DNA of 64,000 bases from Haematobacter genomosp. 1 (GCF_002196855.1 NZ_NIPW01000027.1:1-64000), one strand, 5' to 3'. Positions 24,940 through 33,718 are shown, counted from the stretch's first letter. Notes: generated by a model not told the origin, from the letters alone. Numbers and translations: made by a program.

Positions 24940-26331
24940 ATGAACCTCGATGCCTTCCAGTCCGAACTCCACGACATTCCGCAGACCACCGATACGCTGA
25001 CGGTCAAGCGCAAGAGCCGCGACATGACCACCGCCTTCTCGCCCATCATGCGCGATGAGTTGAAGGACCGCTTTGCCGACATGGTGATCAGCCCCCGCAC
25101 GAAGGACGATGTGATTCGCATCGCCCGCGCCGCCGCGCGTCACAGGGTGCCGCTGATGCCGCGCGGGGCGGGCACCTGCAACTGGGGCCAGGGCATCCCG
25201 CTGGCGGGCGGCGCGGTGCTGGACATGACCGGGCTGAACCGGCTCGTGCGGCATGAGGGCCATACCGTGCGGGTGGAGCCGGGCATGATCTGCCATGACA
25301 TCGACCGCGCCACGCAACCCAAGGGGCAGGAGCTGCGGATGCACCCCTCCACCCGCTATTCCACCATCGGCGGCTTCGTCGGCGGCGGGCATGTCGGCCT
25401 CGGCTCCTGCACCTGGGGCATCCTGCGCGATCTGGGCAACATCCAGCGGGTGGAGGTGATCTCCGTGGAGGAGGAGCCGCGGGTGGTGGAGCTGAAGGGG
25501 GCGGATGTGAACCGCGTCCACCACGCTTACGGCTCCAACGGCATCATCACGGAACTCGAATTCCCGCTGGCCCCCGCCTATGGCTGGACGGAAGCCATCG
25601 TCGATTTCGCCGATTTCCTGCGCGCCTGCGACTTCGGCATCACGCTGAACCGCACCGATGGCATCGTGCCGAAGATGGTGGCGATGAACGAATGGCGTTA
25701 CGCGAAACTCTTCACCCAGACCGGCCTTGGCGGCATCCTGCGCGACGGGCGCCATACCGTCCATGTGATGATCGCAACCCCGTTCCTGGAGGCATTCGAG
25801 AGCCTCGCGGCCGATTTCGGCGGCACCATCGTTTACTCCGGGCCGGAGGGTCAGGGGCCGTTCGGCAAGCCGCTTTACGAATATTCCTTCGGCCATGCGC
25901 GGATGAATGCGATCAAGGTGGACCCGACCTTTGTCGCCAATATCGGCGTCTTCCCGCATGACCGGCTGATGGGCTCCATCGCCGCCTGCCATGAGAAGTT
26001 CCACGACCTCGGGCCCATGCGCTTCGACATGAAGCGGATGGACGGGCATCTGACCGCGCAGGGCTCGCCGCTCTTCCACTATGAGGGGCCGGAGCAGATG
26101 GCCCGCGTCATCGAGATGATGCAGGAGGAGGGCGTCGCCGCCGCCAACACCCACACCATGCATGTGAAGGAAAACGGCATGAAGCCGGTGGATGACGCGG
26201 AACTGGCCTTCAAGGCGGAGATGGACCCGTGGAACCTGATGAACCCCGGCAAGATCACCGCCGCGCAATCTGATGTGAAGGGCAAGGGCGTGGCCCTGCC
26301 CACTTCCGGCTGGAGCTACCGCCGGGCCTAG
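24940..26331 (+). CDS. FAD-linked oxidase/dehydrogenase (FAD_binding_4, GlcD-like)
   Basis: A 463-residue flavoprotein of the vanillyl-alcohol-oxidase/GlcD fold. The FAD pyrophosphate loop is PLMPRGAGTCNWGQG near residue 70, followed by VRVEPGMICHDID and the cofactor stretch STIGGFVGGGHVGLGSCTWG. The C-terminal FAD contact is MDPWNLMNPGKI. I cannot tell whether it is an oxidase or passes electrons on; the ferredoxin encoded in the same operon is a possible partner. The stop codon TAG coincides with the first base pairs of an IS5-derived short element, so the 3' untranslated region has been replaced. Confidence 0.88.
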   Translation: MNLDAFQSELHDIPQTTDTLTVKRKSRDMTTAFSPIMRDELKDRFADMVISPRTKDDVIRIARAAARHRVPLMPRGAGTCNWGQGIPLAGGAVLDMTGLNRLVRHEGHTVRVEPGMICHDIDRATQPKGQELRMHPSTRYSTIGGFVGGGHVGLGSCTWGILRDLGNIQRVEVISVEEEPRVVELKGADVNRVHHAYGSNGIITELEFPLAPAYGWTEAIVDFADFLRACDFGITLNRTDGIVPKMVAMNEWRYAKLFTQTGLGGILRDGRHTVHVMIATPFLEAFESLAADFGGTIVYSGPEGQGPFGKPLYEYSFGHARMNAIKVDPTFVANIGVFPHDRLMGSIAACHEKFHDLGPMRFDMKRMDGHLTAQGSPLFHYEGPEQMARVIEMMQEEGVAAANTHTMHVKENGMKPVDDAELAFKAEMDPWNLMNPGKITAAQSDVKGKGVALPTSGWSYRRA

Positions 26332-26483
26332 CAGGCCGCTGAAAAGGCCGTCAGGTCTGCGCTGAGCCGGAAATCGTTCGCAATCCAACGAAATCCAGCC
26401 GGGAATTTGCGCACCCTGAACCATTCCGGGGCAGATTTCCCGATTTTCGGAGCACAAGCATGAGACGCCGGAATAGCAGCCTG
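26332..26483 (+). mobile_element. IS5-derived short element (copy B) at a stop codon
   Basis: Left terminal repeat CAGGCCGCTGAAAAGG (26332-26347) directly follows CTAG, a YTAR target, in which TAG is the oxidase stop. Internal blocks CGGAAATCGTTCGC and AAATCCAGCCGG match the copy at 63156-63307. The right end is eroded (TAGCAGCCTG to 26483). Confidence 0.65.
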
Positions 26484-26780
26484 TCGAACCCCCGCGGGCT
26501 TCGCGCGTGGCACCCGACCTGCCGCCCTCACGGCCCGGCCTTGTGCAAAGTCACCAACGGCCACGGCATGACCCTCAAAGGGATCCTGCCGCCGGTGCGG
26601 AACAGACGGGCGCTCCTCCCGGCGGTACCGGATGACCCTCCGCCCGGCCGGCCGGTGCAAACTGCCCACCCGGCTTCCGGCCTGGCAGACCCTGCCCCCG
26701 TCATGGGGCCAAAGCAATGAACCCGCGCCCTTCCGGCGCGGGCCTGTCCCCGACCACGTCCTGAAAACGGTGAGCCTGCC
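26484..26780. other. Gap between the short element and the amidohydrolase
   Basis: A frame from 26460 to 26720 begins inside the element and has no protein features, so I do not call it. A GGTGAG-like ribosome site lies before 26781. No terminator is evident, so read-through from the oxidase gene is possible. Confidence 0.5.
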
Positions 26781-28118
26781 ATGACCTCCTTCCTCCGTCC
26801 CGGCCTTGCGCCCCGGCTGATCCGCAACGCGCGCCTTCCCGTGAGCCTGGTGGAGGGGGCACGCCTCTCCCCCGACCGGGAGGGGCTGGCGCTGGCCGAT
26901 CTCCTGCTCGACGGGGGCCGCATCGCCGCGATCCGGCCCGCCGGGGAGGAGCCGACGGGCGATGGCATCGACATGCGCGGCGGGCAGGTCTGGCCGCTGT
27001 TCGTCGATCTGCATACCCATCTGGACAAGGGGCATATCTGGAACCGCGCGCCCAATACCGACGGCACCCATGCCACGGCCGCCCGCACCGTGGCGGAGGA
27101 CCGCAAGGCCCACTGGCGGCGCGACGACGTGGCGCGGCGGTTCGACTTCGGCCTCCGCTGCGCCCATGCCCACGGCACCGGAGCGATCCGCACCCATCTG
27201 GACAGCTATGAGCCGGAGCAGGCGGCCACCTCCTTTGCCGTCTTCCGCGACATGGCCGCCGAATGGCGCGGGCGGATGGTGCTGCAACCCGTGGTCATGG
27301 CGCGGCTCGACCACTATGCCGGCGCGCGGGGGCGGGAGCTGCTGCGGCTCGCGGCGGAGACGGGCGGCGCGCTCGGCGGGATCCTGAAGATGGACGCGCC
27401 GACGCCGGAGGGCGTGGATGCGGGTCTCGACCGGCTGATGACCCTCGCAGAGGCGGAGGGGCTGGATATCGACCTGCATATCGACGAGACGGACGACCCT
27501 GCCTCCGGCCAGCTCGAACGTCTGGCGGAGGCGGTGATGCGCAACCGTTTCCGCGGGCGGGTCACGGCGGGACACTGCTGTTCGCTGTCGATGCAGAGCG
27601 ATGCGGAGGCCGCCCGCGTCATCGGCAAGGTGGCCGAAGCGGGCATTGCCATCGTGACGCTGCCGATGGTCAATCTCTACCTTCAGGGCCGCACGCCCGC
27701 CTGCTCGCCCGCCCGCACGCCGCAGTGGCGGGGCCTGACGCGGGTGCATGAACTCTCGGCCGCGGGGGTGACCGTCGCGGCGGCCTCCGACAACTGCCGC
27801 GATCCGTTCTTTGCCTATGGCGACCATGACGTGATGGAGGTGTTCCGCGAATTCACCCGCATCGCCCATCTCGACCTCGCCTATGGTGACTGGGTGGGGT
27901 CGGTCACGCGGAACCCGGCGCGGATCATGGGGGTGGCACAGGGGCGCATCGCGACCGGAATGACCGCCGACCTGATCCTGTTCCGCGGCCGGGGGATGAG
28001 CGAGCTGCTCGCCCGCCCGCAGTCCGACCGCGCCGTGCTGCGGCAGGGGCGTGTGGTTGAAACCACCCTGCCCGATCACGCGGAACTGGACTGTCTGAGC
28101 GAACCGCAACCCGTGTGA
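26781..28118 (+). CDS. Amidohydrolase, cytosine-deaminase-like (CodA family)
   Basis: A 445-residue metal-dependent hydrolase with a TIM barrel. Metal and catalytic residues of the CodA group are visible: HTHLDKGH (first His pair), HIDETDD (His and catalytic Glu), TAGHCCSL (His) and AASDNCRDPF (Asp). The pattern HxDETDD is characteristic of enzymes that deaminate or open heterocyclic rings such as cytosine, isoguanine or triazine derivatives. Position in an operon with an NMT1-type importer, FAD oxidase and ferredoxin suggests a catabolic role on an imported ring compound. The exact substrate is open. Confidence 0.88.
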   Translation: MTSFLRPGLAPRLIRNARLPVSLVEGARLSPDREGLALADLLLDGGRIAAIRPAGEEPTGDGIDMRGGQVWPLFVDLHTHLDKGHIWNRAPNTDGTHATAARTVAEDRKAHWRRDDVARRFDFGLRCAHAHGTGAIRTHLDSYEPEQAATSFAVFRDMAAEWRGRMVLQPVVMARLDHYAGARGRELLRLAAETGGALGGILKMDAPTPEGVDAGLDRLMTLAEAEGLDIDLHIDETDDPASGQLERLAEAVMRNRFRGRVTAGHCCSLSMQSDAEAARVIGKVAEAGIAIVTLPMVNLYLQGRTPACSPARTPQWRGLTRVHELSAAGVTVAAASDNCRDPFFAYGDHDVMEVFREFTRIAHLDLAYGDWVGSVTRNPARIMGVAQGRIATGMTADLILFRGRGMSELLARPQSDRAVLRQGRVVETTLPDHAELDCLSEPQPV

Positions 28119-28210
28119 CAGGTGAGATGCGAAGTGCTCCCCCGACATCGGGACGACCGCAGCCAGCCCCAGCCCCGGTTCCGTGGCCCCTCGCGGGGAC
28201 ACCGCCACGC

Positions 28211-28297
28211 TGAACCGCCGCCCGTATGAACCGCCCGCCCATATGAGCCGCCTGTCCGTATGGAAACCGCCTGCCCGTGTAAAACCGCCCGCCCGAA
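28211..28297. repeat. 16-19-bp tandem repeat, five imperfect copies
   Basis: Units TGAACCGCCGCCCGTA, TGAACCGCCCGCCCATA, TGAGCCGCCTGTCCGTA and two further variants follow one another between the amidohydrolase stop and the ferredoxin ribosome site. It is intergenic. Confidence 0.75.
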
Positions 28298-28319
28298 CCA
28301 GATCCGAGGAGGACCGCCG

Positions 28320-28664
28320 ATGCTGATGACACCCCCCGCCGCGCTTGCGCTGCGGCTGACCTTCGTGACGCCGGACGGCCCGCGTGCCGTCACCGCCCGT
28401 CCCGGCACGACACTGATGGAGGCCGCGCGGGACGCGGGACTTCCGGGTATCGTCGCGGAATGCGGCGGGGCCTGTGTCTGTGCGACCTGCCATGTTCATG
28501 TCGCGCCGGAATGGCAGGCGGTGACCGGCACGCCCTCGGCGACGGAGGCGGAGATGCTGGATTTCGCGGTGGATGCCGATGAGACCTCCCGCCTGTCCTG
28601 CCAGATCCGGCTGACGGCGCGGATGGACGGTCTCACCGTGCGCGTGCCGGAGCGTCAGGCATGA
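28320..28664 (+). CDS. [2Fe-2S] ferredoxin, ISC/adrenodoxin-like
   Basis: A 114-residue electron carrier. The cluster ligands follow C-x5-C-x2-C (ECGGACVCATC) with the fourth Cys in SRLSCQI about 37 residues on, the spacing of adrenodoxin/FdxB-type ferredoxins that serve oxygenases and other redox enzymes. ATG 28320 follows GAGGAGG; an upstream frame start at 28260 lies in the tandem repeat and is rejected. It overlaps the next gene by four bases (ATGA). No ferredoxin reductase or P450 is in the window, so its partner may be the FAD oxidase or lie elsewhere. Confidence 0.9.
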   Translation: MLMTPPAALALRLTFVTPDGPRAVTARPGTTLMEAARDAGLPGIVAECGGACVCATCHVHVAPEWQAVTGTPSATEAEMLDFAVDADETSRLSCQIRLTARMDGLTVRVPERQA

Positions 28665-29095
28665 GCGGGCTGACACTGGAGCAGGCGGACCGGCTGGCCA
28701 GTCATGCCCTTGCCGAAGGACGCAGGCGGGGGTTTGCGCCGCTCGCCGTCGCGGTGCTGGATCAGGGCGGCAACACGATCGTCGCCAAGCGGGGCGACGG
28801 CGCGGGCCATCTTCGCATCGCCATCGCGGAGGGAAAGGCGTGGGGGGCGCTTGGCCTCGGCCTCAACACGCGGGACATCGCGGCGCTGTCACGCCAGATC
28901 CCGCAGTTCGTGGCCGCTCTCGCCGCGACATCGGGCGGGCGGGTTCTGCCCTCTCCCGGTGGAGTGATCCTGCGGGCGGGGGAGGAGGTTCTGGGCGCCA
29001 TTGGCCTGTCGGGCGATACCGGCGACAATGACGAGATCTGCGCCCTCGCCGCGCTGGAGGCCGAAGGGCTGACGCCCCAGCCCGCCCGGTTCTAA
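28661..29095 (+). CDS. GlcG/HbpS-family protein (heme-degrading/cobalamin-adenosyl-like fold)
   Basis: A 144-residue small protein of the GlcG/HbpS group: LTLEQADRLASHAL opening, VAVLDQGGNTIVAKRGDG, GGRVLPSPGGVILRAGEEVLGAIGLSG and DNDEICALAAL. Members are found beside many oxidative operons (glycolate, propanediol, heme), but their biochemical role is mostly unsettled. It is translationally coupled to the ferredoxin. Its TAA stop lies within the CTAA target duplication of a short IS5-derived element, so the element landed exactly at the gene's end without disturbing the protein. Confidence 0.88.
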   Translation: MSGLTLEQADRLASHALAEGRRRGFAPLAVAVLDQGGNTIVAKRGDGAGHLRIAIAEGKAWGALGLGLNTRDIAALSRQIPQFVAALAATSGGRVLPSPGGVILRAGEEVLGAIGLSGDTGDNDEICALAALEAEGLTPQPARF

Positions 29096-29253
29096 CAGGC
29101 TGCTGAAAAAGTCCTGAAGTGTCATGACTATGCGCCGGAGATCGGAAATCGGCCCGGAAACGCCCGGAAGTATATGGATTTCCGGCTGAATTTCGTCAGA
29201 TGGCGAAGGATTTCCGATCCAACACAGGCCCAAAAGCCTTTTTCAGCAGCCTG
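29096..29253 (-). mobile_element. Intact IS5-derived short element (copy A) with CTAA target duplication
   Basis: A 158-bp element with exact 16-base terminal inverted repeats: CAGGCTGCTGAAAAAG (29096-29111) and CTTTTTCAGCAGCCTG (29238-29253). CTAA flanks both sides (29092-29095 and 29254-29257), fitting the YTAR target of IS5-type elements. It carries no gene. Its reverse complement is very similar to 63156-63307. The left CTAA contains the stop codon of the GlcG-like gene. Confidence 0.88.
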
Positions 29254-29431
29254 CTAAGCGGGACGCCCCCCGCCCGGCACTGCGCGCGGGGGGCGCGCCC
29301 GGACCTGTTCGGAGGCTGCCTTGACCGCCTCCTGCCCACAGCCTAGCATCCCCTGACGTCCGTCCGGGCGTCCGGCGCGGAGCGAGGTGCCGGAGGGGGA
29401 GAGAGGGAGGATCGGCTTGCAGGGCAAGGCG

Positions 29432-31111
29432 ATGACGGCCGCAGAGGCCCGCGAGTTCACCTGGAACATTCCGGCAAGGTTCAACATCGGCGCGGCGGTC
29501 TGCGACCATTGGGCCGCGCGCGATCCCGCCCGCACCGCCATCCTGGAGGTCGGGGAGGACGGCACGGCAACGGCGCATGACTATACCGGCCTGCTTGCCC
29601 GGAGCGCCCGGCTGTCCCACGCGCTCGCCCGTCGCGGCATCGCCCTCCACCGGCCGGGAGAGGCGGGCGACCGGGTGGGCGTGCTGCTGCCGCAGTCACT
29701 GGAAACCGCGCTGGCCCATATCGCTGTGATGCGGATGGGCGGCGTGTCGCTGCCGCTTTTCACGCTGTTCGGGCCGGAGGCGCTTCTGCACCGGCTGCGC
29801 GACTCGGGCGCGCGGGCGGTGGTGACCAATGCCACCGGGCTGGGCCTGCTGGCGGGGATCGTCGGGGAGCTGCCGGACCTGCGTCTTGTGCTCTGCAAGG
29901 ACAAGCCGGCGGACGCCTCCCTTCCCGGGGTGGAGGTGGTGGATTTCGATGCCGCCTGCACGGGAGAGCCGGACAGCTATCCCGCCGCCGACACGGGCGC
30001 GGATGATCCCGCCGTCATCATCTATACTTCCGGCACCACCGGCAGTCCCAAGGGGGCGCTGCATGCCCATCGCGTCCTGCTCGGCCACCTGCCGGGGGTG
30101 GAGGTGAGCCACAACCTGTTCCCGCAGCCGGGCGACCGGATCTGGACGCCAGCGGACTGGGCATGGATCGGCGGCCTGCTGGATGTGCTGATGCCGGGGC
30201 TTTACCACGGGGTGACGGTGGTTGCCTGCCGCTTCCGCAAGTTCACCGCGCAGGCCGCCTTCGATCTGATGCGAAACCACGGCATCCGAAACACGTTCCT
30301 GCCCCCCACAGCGCTGAAACTGATGCGGCTGGAGGCGCCGCCCGCGGGGCTCGCGCTGCGCTCCGTGGCAAGCGGGGGTGAGCCGCTCGGCGCCGAGCTG
30401 CTGGACTGGGGGCGGCAGGTCTTCGGCACGACCATCAACGAATTCTACGGCCAGACGGAATGCAACATGACCGTCTCCTGCTGCATCGGAATGGAGGAGC
30501 CGCTACCCGGCGCCATGGGCCGCGCCGCGCCGGGTCACATCGTGGCGGTGATCGAGGGCAAGACCGGGGCCGCCCTACCCGTGGGGGAGGAAGGCGATAT
30601 CGCCGTCCGCGCCCCGGATCCGGTGATGTTCCTCGGCTATTGGCGCAACCCGGAGGCTACGGCACGGAAGTTCGTGGACGGGCCGGAAGGCACGGGGCGC
30701 TGGCTGCTCACCGGCGACAGGGGCAGGCAGTTGCCGGACGGCCGGTTCGTCTTTGTCGGGCGGGATGACGACGTGATCTCCTCCGCCGGTTACCGGATCG
30801 GACCGGCGGAGATAGAGGACTGCCTGCTCACCCACCCCGCCGTGCATCTGGCCGGCGTGGTCGGCCAGCCGGACGCGGTGCGGGGCCATATCGTTGCGGC
30901 CTTCGTCACGCTGGCGGAGGGGCACGTGCCCTCTCCCGCGCTGGCGGAGGAGATCGCGCGGCATGTGGGCCAGAGGCTCGCCGCCTATGAATATCCCCGG
31001 CGCGTGCATTTCATCGACGACATGCCGATGACCACGACCGGCAAGATCATCCGTGCGGACCTCCGCCAGCGGGCGGAGCGGCTGGCGGCGGAGGAGCGGC
31101 AGCCCGTCTGA
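29432..31111 (+). CDS. Acyl-CoA synthetase (ANL superfamily, medium-chain/acetyl type)
   Basis: A 559-residue adenylate-forming enzyme expected to make an acyl-CoA. It has P-loop motif IIYTSGTTGSPKGALHAH, the A5 motif NEFYGQTECN, LTGDRGRQLPDGRFVFVGRDDDVI and a catalytic Lys in TTTGKIIRADL. The opening EFTWNIPARFNIGAAVCDHWA is typical of acetyl/medium-chain synthetases. ATG 29432 has only a weak ribosome site; a TTG at 29417 with GGGAGG six bases before it may be the true start. It follows the short element by about 180 bases and could be in the same transcript as the importer operon or have its own promoter. Confidence 0.92.
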   Translation: MTAAEAREFTWNIPARFNIGAAVCDHWAARDPARTAILEVGEDGTATAHDYTGLLARSARLSHALARRGIALHRPGEAGDRVGVLLPQSLETALAHIAVMRMGGVSLPLFTLFGPEALLHRLRDSGARAVVTNATGLGLLAGIVGELPDLRLVLCKDKPADASLPGVEVVDFDAACTGEPDSYPAADTGADDPAVIIYTSGTTGSPKGALHAHRVLLGHLPGVEVSHNLFPQPGDRIWTPADWAWIGGLLDVLMPGLYHGVTVVACRFRKFTAQAAFDLMRNHGIRNTFLPPTALKLMRLEAPPAGLALRSVASGGEPLGAELLDWGRQVFGTTINEFYGQTECNMTVSCCIGMEEPLPGAMGRAAPGHIVAVIEGKTGAALPVGEEGDIAVRAPDPVMFLGYWRNPEATARKFVDGPEGTGRWLLTGDRGRQLPDGRFVFVGRDDDVISSAGYRIGPAEIEDCLLTHPAVHLAGVVGQPDAVRGHIVAAFVTLAEGHVPSPALAEEIARHVGQRLAAYEYPRRVHFIDDMPMTTTGKIIRADLRQRAERLAAEERQPV

Positions 31112-31163
31112 GGAGACCCGCCGTCTGATGCGACGGTTAGCAGGTGGCTGAAAAAGGCTTTCT

Positions 31164-31214
31164 GGCCCGTGTTGGAACCCGGCCTGTGTTGGAGCCCGGC
31201 GCGTGTTGGAACGG
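31164..31214. repeat. 17-bp tandem repeat, three copies, at the IS left end
   Basis: GGCCCGTGTTGGAACCC at 31164, followed by two variants at 31181 and 31198. The short element at 63156 has a single unit at the same place, so the triplication arose in this copy. Confidence 0.8.
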
Positions 31215-31221
31215 AAATCCT

Positions 31222-31448
31222 TTCCGTGGCGTCAAGGCTCAGGCCGTGCAGGCTCTGCAGAACCAGCATGCGGAACTTCAGCACCACGTCCGTTGACGGA
31301 CGCCCGCCCTTCGCGCCAGCCCGACCACCGGCGGCGCGCTCGAGGATCGGACGGAACATCTCGAAGTCCAACGTCGTCGAAGTCTACCGTCGCGCTCAGG
31401 ACTTCAAAGCCGATCTTCGACGCTCCAAAATCCCAACGGCCGCGACAT
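31222..31448 (-). pseudogene. IS5-family transposase, N-terminal fragment with frameshifts
   Basis: Reading from ATG 31448 gives MSRPLGFWSVEDRL then a stop. A second frame gives LSATVDF, and a third frame from 31371 gives DFEMFRPILERA, AKGGRP and VLKFRMLVLQSLHGLSL. Joined, these match the start of IS5-type transposases of alphaproteobacteria. The DDE catalytic part is missing. Two frameshifts and a large internal deletion make it non-functional. Confidence 0.8.
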
Positions 31449-31685
31449 GCCAAATCCCCAACCAATCCACTCCTGTCAGTGAATCACGACCCCACCGTCA
31501 AGGCGAGAAGTTTCCGGAGCCGTCCTGCTCATTACCGCGCTGACGCGAAGGGGATGTCGCCGTGGCGGAGACTTTCCCCACATTGCTGAAGAGCGCCCCG
31601 AAACCGCAAGTTTTAGCTCGGAACCGGACCGATTTTCCGGCTTTCAATGCAAGCTGGGTCGATGTCCGGCTTTTTCAGCAGCTTG

Positions 31686-32225
31686 TTGGAGGCGGCGGTC
31701 TTGCGCCGGAGCTGCCGACTGAACTGACGACGGGGCCGCATTCGGGGCGGCGGTCGGGGCGGCAGACCGGCGCGGTGCTTGAAAGCCGTGTCCTGACAGG
31801 CTGCTGAAGAAGTTATGAAGTCTCATGCCTGGACCTGGAAATCCAAAAATCGGCGCCGGTACGCACCGAAATCTCTGGATTTCGGGCTGGCTTTTGTCAG
31901 ATGGCGAAGGACATCGCCTCCAAGCCTTTACAGCAGCCTGCCAGTTCCCCTGCGTTGCCGATCTTCATGCGCCTGCCGTATGGGACATCGGACCATGCAC
32001 TGAAAGCTCGGCGAAACAGCCTGCGACCGGACGGTTTGGCACGAGCGCAGGCTTTCCCCTTCCGCAGTCCGATTGAGCCGTCCCGGCAGAGGCGAGCCGG
32101 GGTTCAGCGGGTCATGGTTTCCTGACGCAAGCGCCAGAACATTGCAGCCCGGCCCGCCCCGCCGCCCGAGGCGCCGCGGGCCGCACGGCAGCCGCATGGG
32201 TGACTTGGCTCCGGCCTGCGGGGAA
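31686..32225. other. Gene-free stretch with repeat-element debris
   Basis: It contains the short element at 31797-31940. The remainder (31941-32225) shows no gene or terminator that I can support. Bases about 31540-31685, just inside the IS right end, resemble 62981-63100. Confidence 0.5.
31797..31940 (-). mobile_element. IS5-derived short element (copy C)
   Basis: CAGGCTGCTGAAGAAG (31797-31812) and CTTTACAGCAGCCTG at its right end (to 31940) are near-inverted repeats. The core contains TGGATTTCGGGCTGG and GTCAGATGGCGAAGGA as in copy A, same orientation. No clear target duplication. Confidence 0.7.
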
Positions 32226-33569
32226 TCAGCGCGCGGTGGCCCAGCCACGGCCGGTGGCGATCTGGAGGCTCGTCCAGTCATTCGCGAGCGTCCGCACGGA
32301 AGAGGCCACAGAAAGCTGCGCATCCCCCATGGACCGTTCGGAATCCAGAAAATCGAGGAAGCTGGTCGTCCCCACCTCATAGGTCTCCCGGGAGAGATCG
32401 CGGGCGCGGGCATAGGCCTCAGCGGTGCGGCCGAGGGCCGCCACCTGACGGCGATCGCGTGAGACGGCGGCCTGCGCGGCCTGCACATCCTCCACCGCGG
32501 CCAGAACCGTGCCCCGCCAGCCCAGTTCCGCCTGCTTGGCGGCAGAGACGGCGGCATCGCGGTTGGCGCGAAGCAGCGGCTGGTTCAACACCGGCAGGCT
32601 GACGGAGGGGCCGAAGCTCCAGCTATGGGAACTGCCTGCCGTGACATTGCCCGACAGGTTGACGGAGGGATAGAGGTCTGCCGTGCTGACCCCCACCGCC
32701 GCCACGGCCGCCGCAAGGCTGCGCTCGGCGGATCGCACATCGGGACGGTTGCGCAGGATGTCGGCGGGAACGCCGGTCGCGTCGTTGCCGCGCGGGCGGG
32801 GTTGCGCCGCGCCGCGCTCCATCTCCGTCATCAGCGGCTGGGCCGGTTCGGCCAGCAGCGTCGCCAGCGCATAGACGGCGATGTAGAACCCCTTCTCCAG
32901 CGAGGGGAGGTTGGCGCGGGTGGATTCCAGCAGCGCCTGCGCCTGCAACAGCTGAAGCTGCGTGCCGCTGCCAAGATCGAACTGCCGCTGCACAAGGCTC
33001 GCCGTCTCCTGCCGCGCGGAGACGAGGTTGCGCGTGATGGCCAGCGCCTCCTGATAATACCGCGCGTCGATATAGTTGCCGACGAGGCTGGAGAGGAAGG
33101 CGAGCCGCGCCGTGCCCACATCGAACTCCGCCGCGTCGAACTCCGCCCGCGCCCGCTCCAGCCCGCGCCGCTTGCCGCCGAAGATATCCACGACGAGGCT
33201 CGCCGCAGCCGACCCGGAGCCGTCGGTGCTGATGTTTCCGCTGGGCGAGCTCGACCGGCTGTAATCGCCCGAAACGCTGCCGGAGACGAGCGCCGCCCCC
33301 CCGGAGGCCCGGACGGCGGCACCGGCGGCATTGATCCGCTCCACGGCGGTCTGAATGTCCAGGTTCTGCGCCAATCCCCGCGTCACCAGCGCGTCGAGCC
33401 GCTGATCCCCGAAGGAAGTCCACCACCTGTCGAGCGCGACATCCCCCACGCTGGCGGCGCCCGCATCCTCCGCAAAGCCCGCCTGAAGCCCGATTTCCGG
33501 CTGCCGGTAATCCGGGCCGACAGAGCAGGCGGAAGCGAGGAGAAGGAAGCTCAGGGACAGTCGTTTCAC
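32226..33569 (-). CDS. Outer-membrane efflux lipoprotein (NodT/TolC-like)
   Basis: A 447-residue outer-membrane factor. The signal peptide ends in lipobox LASAC with lipidated Cys15, followed by SVGPDYRQPEI, typical of NodT proteins. Two repeated halves of long helices and beta strands follow (DRWWTSFGDQRLDALV, then NRPDVRSAERSLAAAVAAVGV, the classic NodT repeat). Such trimers form the exit channel of RND or other pumps, yet no pump gene adjoins it. It lies downstream of the MCE lipid-transport operon on the same strand after 149 bases, so it may serve that system or a pump elsewhere. Confidence 0.9.
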   Translation of the reverse strand: MKRLSLSFLLLASACSVGPDYRQPEIGLQAGFAEDAGAASVGDVALDRWWTSFGDQRLDALVTRGLAQNLDIQTAVERINAAGAAVRASGGAALVSGSVSGDYSRSSSPSGNISTDGSGSAAASLVVDIFGGKRRGLERARAEFDAAEFDVGTARLAFLSSLVGNYIDARYYQEALAITRNLVSARQETASLVQRQFDLGSGTQLQLLQAQALLESTRANLPSLEKGFYIAVYALATLLAEPAQPLMTEMERGAAQPRPRGNDATGVPADILRNRPDVRSAERSLAAAVAAVGVSTADLYPSVNLSGNVTAGSSHSWSFGPSVSLPVLNQPLLRANRDAAVSAAKQAELGWRGTVLAAVEDVQAAQAAVSRDRRQVAALGRTAEAYARARDLSRETYEVGTTSFLDFLDSERSMGDAQLSVASSVRTLANDWTSLQIATGRGWATAR

Positions 33570-33718
33570 GTCAGCGCTCGTTCGTTATGATGCAACCATG
33601 CCGGGTTTGTCCGCTTGCGCGCACAAGTCGTGGCAAGCGGTCGCACGAACCGGCAAAGAGTGCAACGGCGCACAGATCATCTTCCGTCGCGGAATTTTCG
33701 AGCATCAGTGCAGAGCGG

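Larger units (their letters stand above)
31141..31685 (-). mobile_element. Internally deleted IS5-family element
   Basis: Terminal repeats CAGGTGGCTGAAAAAG (31141-31156) and CTTTTTCAGCAGCTTG (31670-31685) enclose a broken transposase start. TTAG precedes the left end, a YTAR-type target. The left end and the CCGATTTTCCG block near the right end also appear in the short elements, so this copy, or one like it, is the likely source of those derivatives. Confidence 0.75.

Noticed and set aside
26460-26720. An 86-codon frame after the short element
   Set aside because: It begins within the element, is Pro/Arg-biased and lacks motifs or a ribosome site.
28260-28319. Longer N-terminus for the ferredoxin
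   Set aside because: It would begin inside the tandem repeat without a ribosome site; ATG 28320 has GAGGAGG.
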